A stretch of DNA of 64,000 nucleotides from Populus alba (GCF_005239225.2 NC_133299.1:2484967-2548966); one strand, 5' to 3'; counted from the stretch's first letter, positions 25,855-39,000 are shown. Program-made: numbers and translations. The notes: generated by a model not told the origin, from the letters alone.

Positions 25855-27430
25855 AATTATAATCCTCAGTTGTGAAATAATACAAACCTCATGGATATAA
25901 AGATCTAAAAATCGATGAGCAAGATTGATGCAATTCTAATTTAGAACAAAGTTCAAAGTTAATAATATTCAACATTAAAATAAATAAATAAAAACATCAT
26001 AAAACAAAGTTCTCTTGCTTGAAATCCCATGCATGGTCAAAACTCCTCCTTTTGCTTTTTCTTGGAAGTTTTGCCGAAACTTCATACTCTAAATTAGCCT
26101 GGAAATTTTGTTTTTAATTGTTGAATTTACCTCTTATCCTTTTTGATGTGCTTGGAAGTCCTATAAAATAAGAAAAATAAATAATAAAAGAATATCAAGC
26201 TTTCTTGCCACCACATGCATTTCATAATGAATATAAAGTCCTTACAAACTATGAATAATAGTCGCTTTATTTGACATGAAATCCTTGTAGAATAGGTAAG
26301 TCAATATCTGTCACACGTGTTTCCAAGAGCATTAATGAATCATTGTATTGACTGGAATGCATAATGCACAAGGAAACAATGTCTATGCAATTTTCGTACA
26401 TTCTTGATTTATTCCAATTCTGACTTCAAATACATCTTTCTTTTTCTTCCGGATGAATCAACAAGTTTACAATATATCATTGGAAAGGTATGAATGTCTT
26501 CTTTCCAAAACAATTAAAATCTCAATATAATTCATATTATAGCTCTAGATATAATCCAAACAATAGATGAAGATCCACATAGATATATTTGACAAAATTC
26601 ATCCAGTAACTTTGACCATGTGAAATAATATCTTCCTGGAATTAACCTGTAATTTTAACCTAATATAGAAAAACTAGGTCCTATAAAAATATCAGTCCGG
26701 TCCAACTGTCGAGTTGAAAGTTATGCTCGGCAAAATAAAATTGGACAATATAAAATTTTATGTCAAAATTTGATTCAAACCTTATTTGGATCATGTCAAT
26801 TTCCTTGAAATTTGAATTTTTTATTTTATTTTAAATTAATTATGCAAGAAAAACACCGAACAAAGTGGTACCAATACTACTACAATCTAAATCGTTGGTG
26901 TCCATTACATTTATCCAAGTCCCACAACATGTGATGAGCATCAACAATCCTTGTGATATAATGAATTTGATGGAAGAAATAAAATAAATTTATCTATGAG
27001 TTAGTTTTGAAGTAAATTACTATATCGAAACAGGAAGTACAGGGTAAATATCCCCTCTATGGACACATGAGCTATAGATTAACTAGAGATCATAATTGTT
27101 TAGTTTAGATAAAATTAAATTTATATTGCAATAAAATCAAACAATAAACTTAGCATTTTAGACATGAAAAATTTATATGTAAACTTGAATCCTTACACGC
27201 GTATGACAACCAAAAGCAGAATATAACAATTGTACATGCTTATAGAAGAAACTTAGAAAAGTAGAATAAGCTAGTAATCTTTTGTTGTGAAGGATAGATC
27301 CATTAAGGTTTTATTTCTTGTCATGCAAACAAGTATAAAAATCAGCCTCCAAGAATTCCAAGAACACTTGAAAAGCTGCACTTTTTTTAGGTCTACAAAT
27401 AAAGGAGAACCTTATAAGCTATAGAGATTT
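25855..27430. other. Intergenic spacer upstream of copy D's 3' end
   Basis: AT-rich DNA without a supported gene. Homology to the flank of copy A begins only near 27433 (CTTCTACCGCCTTGAGAAC), which marks the edge of the A/D duplication. Confidence 0.5.
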
Positions 27431-27497
27431 GAGATTTGGCCTTCTTCTACCGCCTTGAGAACACCATGTGCAGGGTGCAGGCATGCACATGGGAATG

Positions 27498-30397
27498 CTA
27501 TTCCAAGGATAAGAGGCTACAGAGGTCCTCTAAGCTAACCTCGCGTCGTTCCTTGGGTCCCTGCATTCCGAAAGCTTCAATTGCCTGTTTCTTCCTTTCC
27601 TGCATCATCAATATCCTTTCTTCAATGCTATCTTTAACAATCAATCTAACAATTATTACATTCTTCTCCTGTCCATATTGGTGAACACGATCTATTGCCT
27701 GTTCCTCCAGTTCTGAGTTCCACCACGGCTCCAACAAGTAGACTTCGGAAGCAGCTGTGAGGTTTATGCCGGCTCCTGAAACTTTAACGTTCGCAAGTAG
27801 AACTGTGTTTTGTCCTGCTGATCGAAATTTCTTGATTATTCCAACTCTCCTTCTAGCATCTATTAATGCATCCAACCGCAATACATTGAAGCCAGCGTCT
27901 TTCAGTGGCGCTTCAAGTAGTACCAACATCTTCTGGAATATTGTAAAAACCACTGATTTTCCGGTTGGTCTCACGTCCCTAGATTCCTTCAGGAGTCTTA
28001 TGAGAGTTGAGACTTTGGAAGGAATTATTGCAGTAGATTTTCTAGGATCTTCAGGATCGGAAGATTCAGGAGGAGCTGAGAACAGGTCAGACATAGAAAG
28101 ACGACCACGACAAATTGGGCAGCTGGTTCTGGCTCTCTGCAGGCAAGTCCCAATGCATCTTTTGCAAAATACATGTTTACATATTGTGATCACAGCATCA
28201 GTTGGTACACAATAACAAATTGCACAGTCAAAATCTTCATCTTCGCGAAGCACATCGATCAACTTTCGGAGAAATTCTGGGTGCTCTGATGCATCTGTTT
28301 ACAATCAAGTTGAGATGGTAAGCGCATTATAACCAGACTGCTAGGAAAGAAATGTTGCAAGAGCTTCCATAACTTGAAATAATTGTAGAAGTTTCTGTGT
28401 ACAAATGCACTATCCAAAAAATTTATCTTCCAAATAACATCAAAAGAATTTTCATATACTCTAAGCAATTAAAAATTCAAGACCATATTGAAGAGAATAT
28501 TAACAAGTAGAACTCTTCAATACCTCCTATATCGTCAGAAGGTAGCAATGATTTGAGATACGACGAGAACGGGGTTGCATCATTACACATCTGGCGAAGT
28601 CGTATGACTGCACCGCGTATAGATGCATAGCTTCTGTTTCGTCTAACAGTAGCAATGAGTTTGCGGACAACTTTCTTGGATTCTGCTTCCATCTGATCAT
28701 ACAGCTCACGTTCGTCTCCATAAATTTTAAAGCGAACTGTCTCTACAGTTTTTGATCGTAATTGGCCAACTAAAACCCTGTCTTTCGTTCTCCGCAAAGA
28801 AATGGCCGCCATTAAATCCTGAAAGTCTATGAAGTTGTATTACAAGTTGTGACTTATTGAAGAGAAAGAAGTTGTATAACTAATAAACAAAAACAGTAAT
28901 CAAGGCAAATATTTATCAGTATGATATTACCTGCAGTCGCGAGAATCCATTCCCATCCTTCTTAGCAAGTGGCCTCTCCAACAGGCTTTGCCAGTAGCTT
29001 TTTTTAGAGAGTGGATCTAATCGCAAAAATGCAATCAAGGCAAATAAATCAAACGATCCATTCTGGATGGGTGCTCCTGTAACAGCCCACCTCCTCCTGG
29101 CTGTCAAACTAGAGACTGCCATACTTTGCTTGGCATTTGCATTCTTAATCACGTCAGCCTCATCCAAAATGACTCGCCACCACTCGATCTTCAACAAAGG
29201 GCACCACCTTTCAAAGGACTCATTAGCGAAGGCACCATACGTGGTCAACACTATATCGTATTTCTTAAGCTCCTCAACATCCTTAATCTTGCTATCTCCA
29301 TGATACTTGTGTAGCTTGAGCGATCCTTTTTCCGTATGCTCCAGTAGTTGGTTTTTCCATGTTGAACACACAGAAGACGGGCACACAATTAATGTTTGCT
29401 TAGACACCGAAGCACTAGAAGACTTATCAGCCATGCCCCCATAACTTTCTTTTATATTGCTATCCAAAAGGGTATGTGTTTTTGGTTCTCCAGCACCCAT
29501 TTCACTCACCCCTCCTCTCTTATTACAACTACAAACAGACGCTGCCTCATCCTCCTCACCTGTTTCTTCAGGGACATTGCCAACCTTATCAAAAGCAATC
29601 AAAGAAAGCAAAGTTAGAGTTTTGCCCGTTCCGTAATCATCAGCAAATATCCCGCCATGCAAAGGCTCCGGTTTCCTATTCGTTCGATGCCTTGTTAAAA
29701 CGTTCACATACAACCCATCTTTCATCTCCCAAAAAGGGGGCAACTCATCAGAGTTCTCTTTATTCACCAACCACCACAAACCCTCCTTTTGATGATCAAG
29801 AAGTTTAGCTTTAATCACCTCCTTTGGTGGCTCTAAAGTCCCCAATTTCTCTATCCTACCCTTTTCTTTACCCCCCTTACCCTCATTTGTCTCGGGATTT
29901 GTACGAGGCTCACCAGTTAAGCTCAAAGTATTTCCAAAAATCGATTGTTTAACATTCTTTAGGTCAGTTGACTTTGAAAAGACTCTAACTAGACAAGGAG
30001 CAGAGTACTTAACATCTCCAGTTCTTGAATCAGTCACCTCACCTTCAAGATTAATCATTTGAGCATCAATTAAAGGAGATAAAGCAGCCGAAGCTTTATC
30101 ATGAAGGTAACCCACTTCCATAGAAGTAGAATTGAAAACCTTTATAGCATACTTATCACGAGGGCATTGTAGATAACGTACAAGTGTAACCAATTCATGG
30201 TCACTGAATACCATAGCAGGGTGGTTTCTGAGGCCCACAATATGGGTTATAAAAGAACAAACATGGCTGGTTTCATACCGGATTTGTTGTGAAGAAGAAT
30301 ATTTCCAATCTTCAAACGAAGAAGAATCTGGACGAGCATAAAGATTCATGTAAAGGCCCAGTGCGTCTTCTTGTTCTTCCTTTAATTCTGCTTCCAT
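27498..30397 (-). CDS. RAD5/HLTF-like SNF2 helicase with RING (copy D)
   Basis: Exons 28931-30397, 28524-28818 and 27498-28294 (introns 112 and 229 bp) give an open 852-residue protein that is near-identical to copy A, with one extra residue (Trp) after ANESFER. The motif set matches A: HIRAN; GTGKT at 256-260; DEAD in place of DEAH; complete C3HC4 RING; motif VI HQYGQ (Gln793). Homology with A extends beyond the gene on both sides, from about 27433 to about 30700, so D is a recent duplicate including the promoter. A copia element now sits about 340 bp upstream of the ATG. Confidence 0.9.
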
Positions 30398-30520
30398 TAG
30401 AGAAAATGAAAGAAAGATTCACTCTTTTCTTTTTCTTTTTCTTTTTCTTTCTTTAGTCCGTGAACAGACGGAGAGAGAGAGCCAGAGACCTTGGGTGTAG
30501 AGAATGTGAGGGGAGGAGGT

Positions 30521-30562
30521 AGAGCCGTTATATTTGATGGAATAGAAGCGCAAAAGCGCGGG
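30521..30562 (-). promoter_or_regulatory. Conserved TATA block and GC palindrome upstream of copy D
   Basis: AGAGCCGTTATAT at 30521-30533 and GCGCAAAAGCGCGGG at 30548-30562 repeat the arrangement at copy A. TGGGC motifs follow near 30605-30632. Confidence 0.5.
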
Positions 30563-30736
30563 CTGGGAGAGAGTTAGTTAAAGACAGTTGGGATGTGTAA
30601 CGGGCTGGGCCTTTTGGGTCAGGATCTGGGCTCTCCCTTGTCTATTTTTTTATTCATTATATTTTCTTGTGTACTAAAAATTATACATTAATAAGAAAAA
30701 ACGAATATAGTTTCATTCTTTTACATTTTTTTTATG

Positions 30737-30741
30737 GTTCC
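30737..30741. repeat. Target site duplication GTTCC, left of copia 1
   Basis: GTTCC directly precedes the 5' LTR and is repeated at 35349-35353 directly after the 3' LTR. Confidence 0.9.
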
Positions 30742-31032
30742 TGTTGACAGTTGCCTCATTTGCTGCGGAAGAAGAGGTTTTCGATGCTGTGAAGATCCAG
30801 TCAAGATTGACTCCAGATTGTTAGGATGTTAGTTGCAAATAAAGCTGTCATAGATCAGCTCTTTCTCTGTTTTTATCTTTTCAATATTTTTCAGAATTCT
30901 GTTATCAAACTCTTCTATAAAAGAGTGTTTTATCAATAAAGAAAATATACTTCAATTAACAACATTTATATCTTTATCTTATTGTTGAGTTCTTGCCTGT
31001 TCTAATACAATTTGTTACTGTTGTAAACTATA
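30742..31032 (+). repeat. 5' LTR of copia 1
   Basis: Starts TGTTGACAG and ends AAACTATA; the final CA of the 3' copy (ACTACA) is mutated to TA here. Confidence 0.93.
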
Positions 31033-31172
31033 AATTGGTATCAGAGCACATTGATTTTAAAGGGACCAGCTTGTGAGAAAGAGAGCAACCTGTGAGAAAC
31101 CCTTCTTCCAAAAAAAAAAAAAAAAAAAAAACCACAAAACACCAAAACCAAAACCTTTCATCATTCTTTCAA

Positions 31173-34100
31173 ATGGCATCCAACACTTATTCTCTTGCAA
31201 CACCACCAGTATTTACTGGTGTGAACTACCAAATGTGGGCTGTGAGAATGAAAACTTACTTACAAGCCTGCGATTTATGGGATGCTGTTGAACAAGAACA
31301 TGAACCTCAGCCTCTTCCTGCAGATCCAACCATAGCCCAAATCAGAAATAATCGTGAGGAGAGATCAAGGAAGTTCAAAGCCAAAACTTGTCTCTATGCT
31401 GCTGTTTCTGAAGCAATATTTCCAAGAATAATTGCTTTTGATACAGGCAAACAAATATGGAATTATCTCAAGGAGGCGTTCCATGGTAATGAGAGGACAA
31501 TTCAAATGCAGGTTTTGAATTTGAGAAGGGAGTTCGAAATGCAGAAGATGAAGGACTCAGAAACTATCAGAGATTTTTCTGATAGATTACTCTCCATAGT
31601 CAACAAAATAAGACTATTGGGAGAGGAGCTTTCTGATCAAAGGGTTGTTGAAAAGATCCTTGTGACTTTACCCGAGAGGTTTGAGTCAAAGATATCCTCA
31701 TTAGAAGAAGCCAAAGATCTGTCAAAAATATCTTTGGGAGAATTGTTAAATGCCTTACAAGCTCAAGAACAAAGGAGAACTATAAGGCAAGAAGAATCCA
31801 TGGAAGGAGCTTTTCCAGCAAAGGTGCAAGTCCAAGAAGGTGACAAAGAGAAAAGGAAGAACATCAAATACAAGGGAGCAGGCAGTAACAATCGAAGAAT
31901 TGGAACCTTTCCCCCTTGTCAACACTGTAAGAAAACAAATCACTCACAAAACTACTGTTGGTGGAGACCTGATGTTAAATGCAGGAAATGCAATCAGCTG
32001 GGACACATGGAAAAAATCTGCAAGAACAGAACAAATCAACAGCATGAAGAGGCTCAAGTTGCTGATCAACAACAGGAGGAACAATTGTTTGTGGCCACCT
32101 GTTTTGTAAGCAAGCATGCAAGTGATTGCTGGTTGATAGACAGTGGTTGCACAAATCACATGACAAATGATGTGAATTTGTTCAAACATCTTGATAAATC
32201 AAGTGTCTCAAAAGTCAGAATTGGTAATGGCGAATATATTCCTGTCAAAGGAAAAGGGACAGTGGCCATCGAAGGGAATTCAGGTATTAAACTCATTTCA
32301 GATGTCCTTTTTGTACCTGAAATCGATCAAAACCTGTTGAGTGTTGGCCAACTTCTTGAAAAAGGATACTCAGTTGTTTTCAAGAACAAACACTGTTTAA
32401 TTTCTGATCCCACTGGATTAGAGATTTTCACCATAAAAATGCAAGGGAAAAGCTTTTCTCTAGATTGGATGGAAGAAGAGATAACAGCAGTATCAAACAC
32501 AACAAATGAAGCTGAATTATGGCATAAGAGGATGGGCCACTTCAATCAAGCAGCTTTGGTTCATATGCAGAGAAGGAAGATGGTGAGAGGGGTGCCCAGC
32601 CTAGAAGAAAAAATCACGGTTTGTGTTTCTTGTCAATATGGCAAGCAACACAGACTTGGATTTCCTCAAAACAAAGCTTGGAGAGCAAGTGAAAAACTTC
32701 AGCTTATTCACACTGATGTTGCAGGCCCTTAGATGACAGATTCATTAAATGGCAGCAGGTATTATGTTGCTTTCATTGACGATTATACAAGAATGTGCTG
32801 GGTGTATTTTTTAAAATCCAAAGCTGAAGTAGCAGGTGTCTTTTTGAGGTTTAAAAACTGGGTTGAAAATCAAAGTGGTCATAAAATTCAGATTGTGAGG
32901 TCTGACAATGGCACAGAATATACTTCAAACAAATTTGCCCAGTTTTGTCATGATGCAGGGATTGAACATCAATACACTACACCTTACACACCTCAGCAAA
33001 ATGGTGTGAGTGAGAGGAAGAACAGGACAATTATGGAGATGGCAAGGTGCTTATTATTTGAGAAAGATTTGCCCAAGAAATTCTGGGCAGAAGCTGTGAA
33101 CACTGCTGTGTTCTTGTTAAACAGGCTGCCAACAAGAGCATTACAACACAAAACACCTTATGAAGCTTGGCATGGTTATAAACCCTCACTTCAAAACTTA
33201 AAAGTGTTTGGATGCTTATGTTTCACTCATATACCTCAGGTGAAAAGAGATAAGCTTGACAGGAAGGCTGAAGCTGGAATTTTCGTTGGCTATAGCAATG
33301 TCACAAAAGGCTATAGAGTTTATCAACCTGCAACTGAAAAAGTCATAATCAGCAGAGACATTAAATTCATTGAAGCTGAAAAATGGAATTTTGAAGATAC
33401 AACAAGCAATGCAAGTAAGGAGATCATGCAAGATTTTGATAAAGATGTTGATGACACACCAGTCAAAGGAACCAAACTTCTTGCAGACATTTATCAAAGC
33501 TTCAATGTGGCTGTGCTTGAACCTGCAGAATATGAGGAGGCCAAAAATGATCCAAGATGGGTCACAGCAATGAAAGAAGAGCTAAGCATGATTGAGAAGA
33601 ATCAAACATGGGAATTAGTGCATATGCCGACACACAAAAAACCCATTGGTGTGAAATGGGTTTACAGAACAAAATTGAATACAGATGGCACTATCAACAA
33701 ACACAAAGCTAGGCTTGTGGTCAAAGGCTATGCACAAGTCTTTGGTGTGGATTTTTCAGAAACATATGCCCTAGTAGCTCAACTTGACACCATCAGAATG
33801 TTGCTAGCAATTGCAGCTCACAAAGGTTGGAAAATATTTCAACTTGATGTGAATTCTGCATTTTTGAATGGTTACCTGCAGGAGGAGATTTACGTGGAAC
33901 AACCTAAAGGTTTCATGGTAGAAGGAGAAGAAGACAAGGTTTACTTATTGAAGAAAGCTTTATATGGACTGAAACAGGCTCCAAGAGCCTGGTATAGCAG
34001 GATTGATGAGCATTTACTCAAACATGGCTTCAACAAAAGTTTGAGTGAATCGACCTTATATATCAAGAGTTCAAACACTGGTTTTATGGCTGTTTCACTT

Positions 34101-35063
34101 TATGTGGATGATTTATTTGTTACAGGTAACAATTCAACCATGATGGACATCTTCAAAGCTGAAATGATGGAAGTTTTTGAGATGACAGACCTTGGTGAAA
34201 TGTCCTATTTTCTTGGCATGGAAGTGCAGCAAAATCAGCTTGGGATCTTTGTTTGCCAACAAAAGTATGCCAAAGAGATTCTGAAGAAATTCAAAATGGA
34301 AGACTGCAAATCAATGACCACGCCCATGAATTTGAAAGAGAAGTTCAGTAAAGAAGATGGGGCAGACAAGGTGGATGAAGCAATTTACAGGAGCTTAATT
34401 GGGTGTCTAATGTACCTTACGGCAACAAGGCCAGACATCATGCATGCAGTGAGCTTATTATCTAGGTTCATGCATTGTGCTAGTGAAATACACTTCAAGG
34501 CTGCAAAAAGAGTGGTGAGATACATAAAAGGTACACTAAACTATGGCATTCAGTTTAGTTGTGCTGAAAATTTCGAGCTACAAGGATATGCAGATAGTGA
34601 TTGGGCTGGCAGCTGTGATGGTATGCAGAGCACGTCTGGATATTGTTTTAGTTTTGGATCAGGAATTTTCTCCTGGTGTTCCAAAAAACAAGAAGTTATT
34701 GCTCAATCAACGGCAGAAGCAGAGTATGTTGCAGCTACTGCAGCTGCAAATCAAGTCTTATGGCTTAGAAAAATCCTAGCAGATCTGGACATGGAGCAAA
34801 GGGAAGCTACTAAAGTTAATGTTGACAATCAAGCTGCAATTGCAATATCTAACAATCCAATTTTCCATGGGAAAACAAAGCATTTCAAGCTCAAGTATTA
34901 TTTTTTTAGAGAAGTTCAGAAAAATAAAGAACTGCAACTGATTTATTGCAAGACAGAAGACCAGCTTGCTGATATTTTAATGAAGCCATTGCCAAAAGCA
35001 AGGTTTGAAACTTTGAGGAACAAGATAGGAGTCTGCAGCAAAAGATGCAAGGAGGAGTGTTGA
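31173..35063 (+). pseudogene. Copia 1 gag-pol polyprotein, one in-frame stop
   Basis: From ATG at 31173 (MASNTYSLATPPVF) the frame runs to an amber codon at 32730-32732, right after IHTDVAGP in the integrase, then continues in the same frame to 35063. Order: UBN2-type Gag, CCHC knuckle CRKCNQLGHMEKIC (about residue 270), protease DSGCTNHM (about 323), GAG-pre-integrase with HHCC ligands, integrase D-D-E (HTDVAGP, RSDNGTEY, SERKNR), reverse transcriptase with YVDDLFVTG, and RNase H ending near the 3' LTR. The stop codon of the frame overlaps the LTR start. A single nonsense change (plausibly CAG to TAG) is the only visible defect. An upstream in-frame ATG at 31092 lies before a poly(A) run and is less likely. 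Confidence 0.9.
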
Positions 35064-35348
35064 CAGTTGCCTCATTTGCTGCTGAAGAAGAGGTCTTCGA
35101 TGCTGTGAAGATCCAGTCAAGATTGACTCTAGATTGTTAGGATGTTAGTTGCAAATAAAGCTGTCATAGATCAGCTCTTTCTCTGTTTTTATCTTTTCAA
35201 TATTTTTCGGAATTCTGTTATCAAACTCTTCTATAAAAGAGTGTTTTATCAATAAAGAAAATATACTTCAATTAACAACATTTATATCTTTATCTTATTG
35301 CTGAGTTCTTGCCTGTTCTAATACAATTTGTTACTGTTGTAAACTACA
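35058..35348 (+). repeat. 3' LTR of copia 1
   Basis: 291 bp, TGTTGACAG to AAACTACA, followed by the GTTCC target duplication. Confidence 0.93.
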
Positions 35349-35376
35349 GTTCCCTATGTATAGTAATATCCATTAT

Positions 35377-35511
35377 GACAGCAACCTCAGCATCACACAA
35401 AACTGATAATTCTCTAGCTTTCTTCAGCAACCCATTCCTGCATTTGGAGAAGGTGACTTGCCTGCTATTCAAGTTTTCTATCCTCTTTATCTCAATCTTC
35501 CCTCTCCCCAT
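35377..35511 (-). pseudogene. AGL15-like MADS-box exon 1 fragment
   Basis: Starting from ATG at 35511 the frame reads [20 protein letters not shown], then [20 protein letters not shown] and AEVAV: the first 45 residues of a MADS domain, most like AGL15/AGL18 types. Homology stops where the 29-bp inverted end begins; the remaining codons come from that end and the copia LTR. The second arginine-rich position is SKCRNG where SKRRNG is normal. Upstream on the same strand are a leader and a TATATA-type box near 35610-35622, so promoter, leader and start of exon 1 were carried together. It cannot encode a dimerising MADS factor. Confidence 0.85.
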
Positions 35512-35960
35512 TTTTTTCCTCTCCTCAGTCATGTATGCTAATGGTCTCTCCTAGCCTCCTCTAACCCTGAACTATGTGCAACCACCAAGAACATGAAACA
35601 ACAGATGTGTGTTTGAATATATAAAGAGAGAAGAAGAAACCAAGTCTCGATTTACAATAACTATGTTCCTTGAATTGATAAGGATTGTGAAGGACTAATG
35701 AAGGAAAGTGTGACCAGAATTAGTATACTCGTTGGAAAGGTGACAGATAGAATACTATATGTAGCAATTATCCAATTTTGGTTAACTTTTAATTACTCAT
35801 GAGGTGGTTATTTACCTCTTTTAGAATTTTTGGTAAATGGGTGTTTGATGCCAACATGGAAGCCCTAAAAAATGAAAATCAGTGGACCAATGAGATCAGT
35901 ATTTGTAGTATTGTAAAATGGAACAGTTTATTTTTAAGAAGATAAAACTCTCAATGACTA

Positions 35961-35989
35961 ATAATGGATATTACTATACATAGGGAACC
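35961..35989. repeat. Right 29-bp inverted end of the MADS-carrying unit
   Basis: Exact reverse complement of 35349-35376 plus the preceding G at 30736. Confidence 0.9.
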
Positions 35990-36053
35990 TTAAGAGGGAA
36001 GGATTTCTATATGTCCAAAAACTATACACTCCAAAAAAACCAAGGCATACTCA

Positions 36054-39000
36054 TCAGAATAAGAGGCGACAGAGATCGTCTAAGCTAGCCTCGTGTTGTT
36101 CATTTGGTCGTCCTTGCCTTCCAAAAGCTTCATTGGCCACTTTCTTCCTTTCCTGCATCTCCAATATCCTTTCTTCAATGCTATTTTGAGCAATCAGTCT
36201 TACAATTCTTACATTCTCCAGCTGTCCGTATTGATGAACACGGTTTATTGCCTGTTCCTCAGCCGCTGAGTTCCACCATGGCTCCAACAAGTACACTTTG
36301 GAAGCAGCTGTGAGGTTTATGCCGGTTCCTGAAGTCTTGAGACTCGCAAGCAGAACCGTGTCTGCTCCTGCTGAACTAAATTCCTTGATTATTTCACCTT
36401 GCCTTATTTCATCTGTTGATGCATCCAACCGCAATGTATTGAAGCCAGCATCTTCCAGAGGCTCTTCCATTAATGCCAACATCTTATCAAAAAGTGAAAA
36501 AACTACTGATTTACTGATTGAGTTTACAACCCTAGATTCCTTCAAGAGTTTTATGAGAGCTGAGACTTTGGAAGGGATTGTTCTTGACAGTTTTTTCAGG
36601 GCTTTCGGGATCGGAAGATTCTGGAGGGGCTGAGAACAGGTCAGGGAAAGAAATAGGACGGCGACAATTTGGGCAGGTTTGTTCGGTTACTTTCTGTTGT
36701 AGGTGATGGCAAATGCACTTTTTGCAAAATATATGCTCACAGATTGTGATTGTAGCATCAGTTGGTGGATCAAGGCAAACCGTACAGACAATATCTTCAC
36801 CATCTTGAAGCCCATCGATCATCTTTCGAAGCAATTCCGGATGTTTGGATCCATCTGCTTGGAAACAAGGATCAAATGGTAAGCACGCTATAATCATACT
36901 GTCAGGGAAAAAATGTAGCAAGAACTTCCACACTTTGAAAAAACTGCAGAAGTTTTGTGTGTAAGAGTGCTCTTTGGTGATAGCGCTGTCTAAAAAACTA
37001 TCTTCCAAATGATATCGCAAGAGTTTCTGGTGCTCTAAGCAATTGAAATTGCAAAAACCAAATTGAACAAAAATATGAACAGGCAGAACTCTCCAATACC
37101 TCCAATATTGTCAGAAGGGAGCAATGATCTGAGATCCATAGAGCACAAGGCCGAGTCATTACATAACTGCCGAAGTTGAATAACTGAAAAAAGCACAGAT
37201 ATATAGCGGCTGCGTAGTTTATTAGCTGCAATAAAATATCCAACAACATTCTTGGAATCTGCTTCCATCTGATTATACAGTTCACGTTCTTCTCCAGAAA
37301 ATTCGAAGGAAACTGTCTCTATAGTTTTAGATGGCAATCCAACTAAAACCTTGTCTTTTATTCTCCTCAAAGAAATGGTTGCCATTAATTCCTGAAAAGT
37401 TTTAAAGAAAATCACAAAAACACGGAAGCATTCAGTGGAGTGGGACAAGAGATCTGCATACTGTAATCCTAAATATTACAGATTGCATCTGTCAATTCGA
37501 TTTTCAATACCTTAGGTGTACATAACATTTCACAATACCGGAATTTAATAAAATTATCAGCAGCTTGATATTACCTGCAGTCGGACGAACCCTTTCTCAT
37601 CTCCATTAGCTAGATGTTTCTGCAACAACTCTTGCCAGTAGTACACTGTAGAGAGTGGATCTAACCGGAAAAAGGTCATCAGAGATGATAAATCAAACGA
37701 TCCATTCTGGATGGGTGCTCCTGTAACAGCCCACCTCCTCCTAGCGGTCAATTTAACAAGTTCCCGACTTTGCTGTGTATTTGCTTTGTTCATAATCACA
37801 TGAGCTTCATCCAAAATGACTCGCCACCACTCGATCTTCATCAAAGGGTACCGTTTTTGCTCACATCCATCAGCAACCAAGGTACTATATGTGGTCAACA
37901 CTATATCATATTTCATAAGCTCCTCTGCATCCTTCGTCCTGTTATCCCCATAATACTTGTATAGCTTGAGTGAACCTTTTTGAGTGTGCTCCTGCAGTTG
38001 GTTTTCCCATGTCGAACACACAGCAGAAGGACACACGACTAGTGTTTTCTTAGCAACCAAAGCACTAGAAGACTCCCCGGCCATGCGCGCAGAACGTTCT
38101 TTAATATTACTATCCAAAAGGCTATGCATTTTTTGTTCTCCGGTACCCTTTTCACTCACCGTTCCCCAATTCTTACCACTAGAAACAAACTCTAACCTGT
38201 CCTCCTCACCTGTTCCTTCAGTAACATTGCCAACCTTATCAAAAGCAATCAAAGAAAGCAAGGTCAGAGTGTTGCCTAATCCATAATCATCAGCAAAAAC
38301 CCAACCATGCAAAGGCTCTGGTCTCCTATTCGTTTGATGCCTTGTCAAAACATTCAGATACAACCCATCTTTCACCACCCAAAAAGGGGGCAACTCATCC
38401 GACTTCTCTTTATTCACCAACCACCACAGCCCCTCCTGTTGATGATCAAGAAGTTTAACTTTAATCACATTCTTTGGTGGCTCCAAAGTCCCCAATTTCT
38501 CTATCCTACCCTTTTCTTGAACCCCCATACTCTCATATGAACCAAAACATGCACGAGGTAGATCGTGTAAAAGCAACCCGAGAGGCAAAATCTTATTTCT
38601 AACACCCTGTACATCAGCTGACTTTGCAAGGATTCTAACAGCACAAGGAATAGACGTGTCATGTCTAACTTTTAAAAAAGCCACCTCACCTTCAAGATTA
38701 ATTTTTCGAAGATCAACTAAAGGAGATAAAACCTGAGCAACTGGTGTAGAAAGGTACCCCATCTCTCTAGAGCTAGAATTTAAAACCTTTATAGCATGCT
38801 CATCATAAGGGCATTGTCGATAACGTACAAATCGAAGCAATTCATAATCATTGATTTCTGCATCTCTAAGGCCTACAATAGTGGTGGTAAAAGAACAAAC
38901 AAGGGCGGTTTCAGTCCGGATTGGTCGTGAACCAAAAGATAGCCAATCTTGAAAAGTAGATGAATCTTTCCAAGCATCAAGATTCATGACAAGTGGTAAT

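Larger units (their letters stand above)
30742..35348 (+). mobile_element. Complete Ty1/copia retrotransposon (copia 1)
   Basis: The element is 4,607 bp with 291-bp LTRs, a 5-bp target duplication, an initiator-Met primer site (TGGTATCAGAGC at 31036-31047), one gag-pol frame and a purine tract (AAGGAGGAG) just before the 3' LTR. I count six base differences between the LTRs (about 2 percent), so the insertion is moderately recent. It lies between copies D and E, in opposite orientation to them. Confidence 0.95.
30736..35989. mobile_element. TIR-bounded 642-bp unit carrying a MADS-box 5' end, split by copia
   Basis: Perfect 29-bp inverted ends, GGTTCCCTATG...CATTAT, occur at 35349-35376 (with its first G left at 30736) and, reversed, at 35961-35989. 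Subtracting the copia element and one target duplication leaves 642 bp. It holds, on the minus strand, a TATA box, leader and start of a MADS-box gene. No transposase is present. Flanks (TTTTTTTAT and TTAAGAGGG) do not show a clear target duplication, so the superfamily is unknown. Reading it as a gene-capturing non-autonomous transposon is inference. Confidence 0.5.

Noticed and set aside
32727..32736. Programmed stop-codon readthrough between gag and pol in copia 1
   Set aside because: The stop lies inside the integrase, not between Gag and protease, so regulated readthrough makes no sense for this family.
35344..35532. A functional short MADS protein of 62 residues
   Set aside because: Its last codons come from the transposon end and a copia LTR, and the MADS fold is incomplete.
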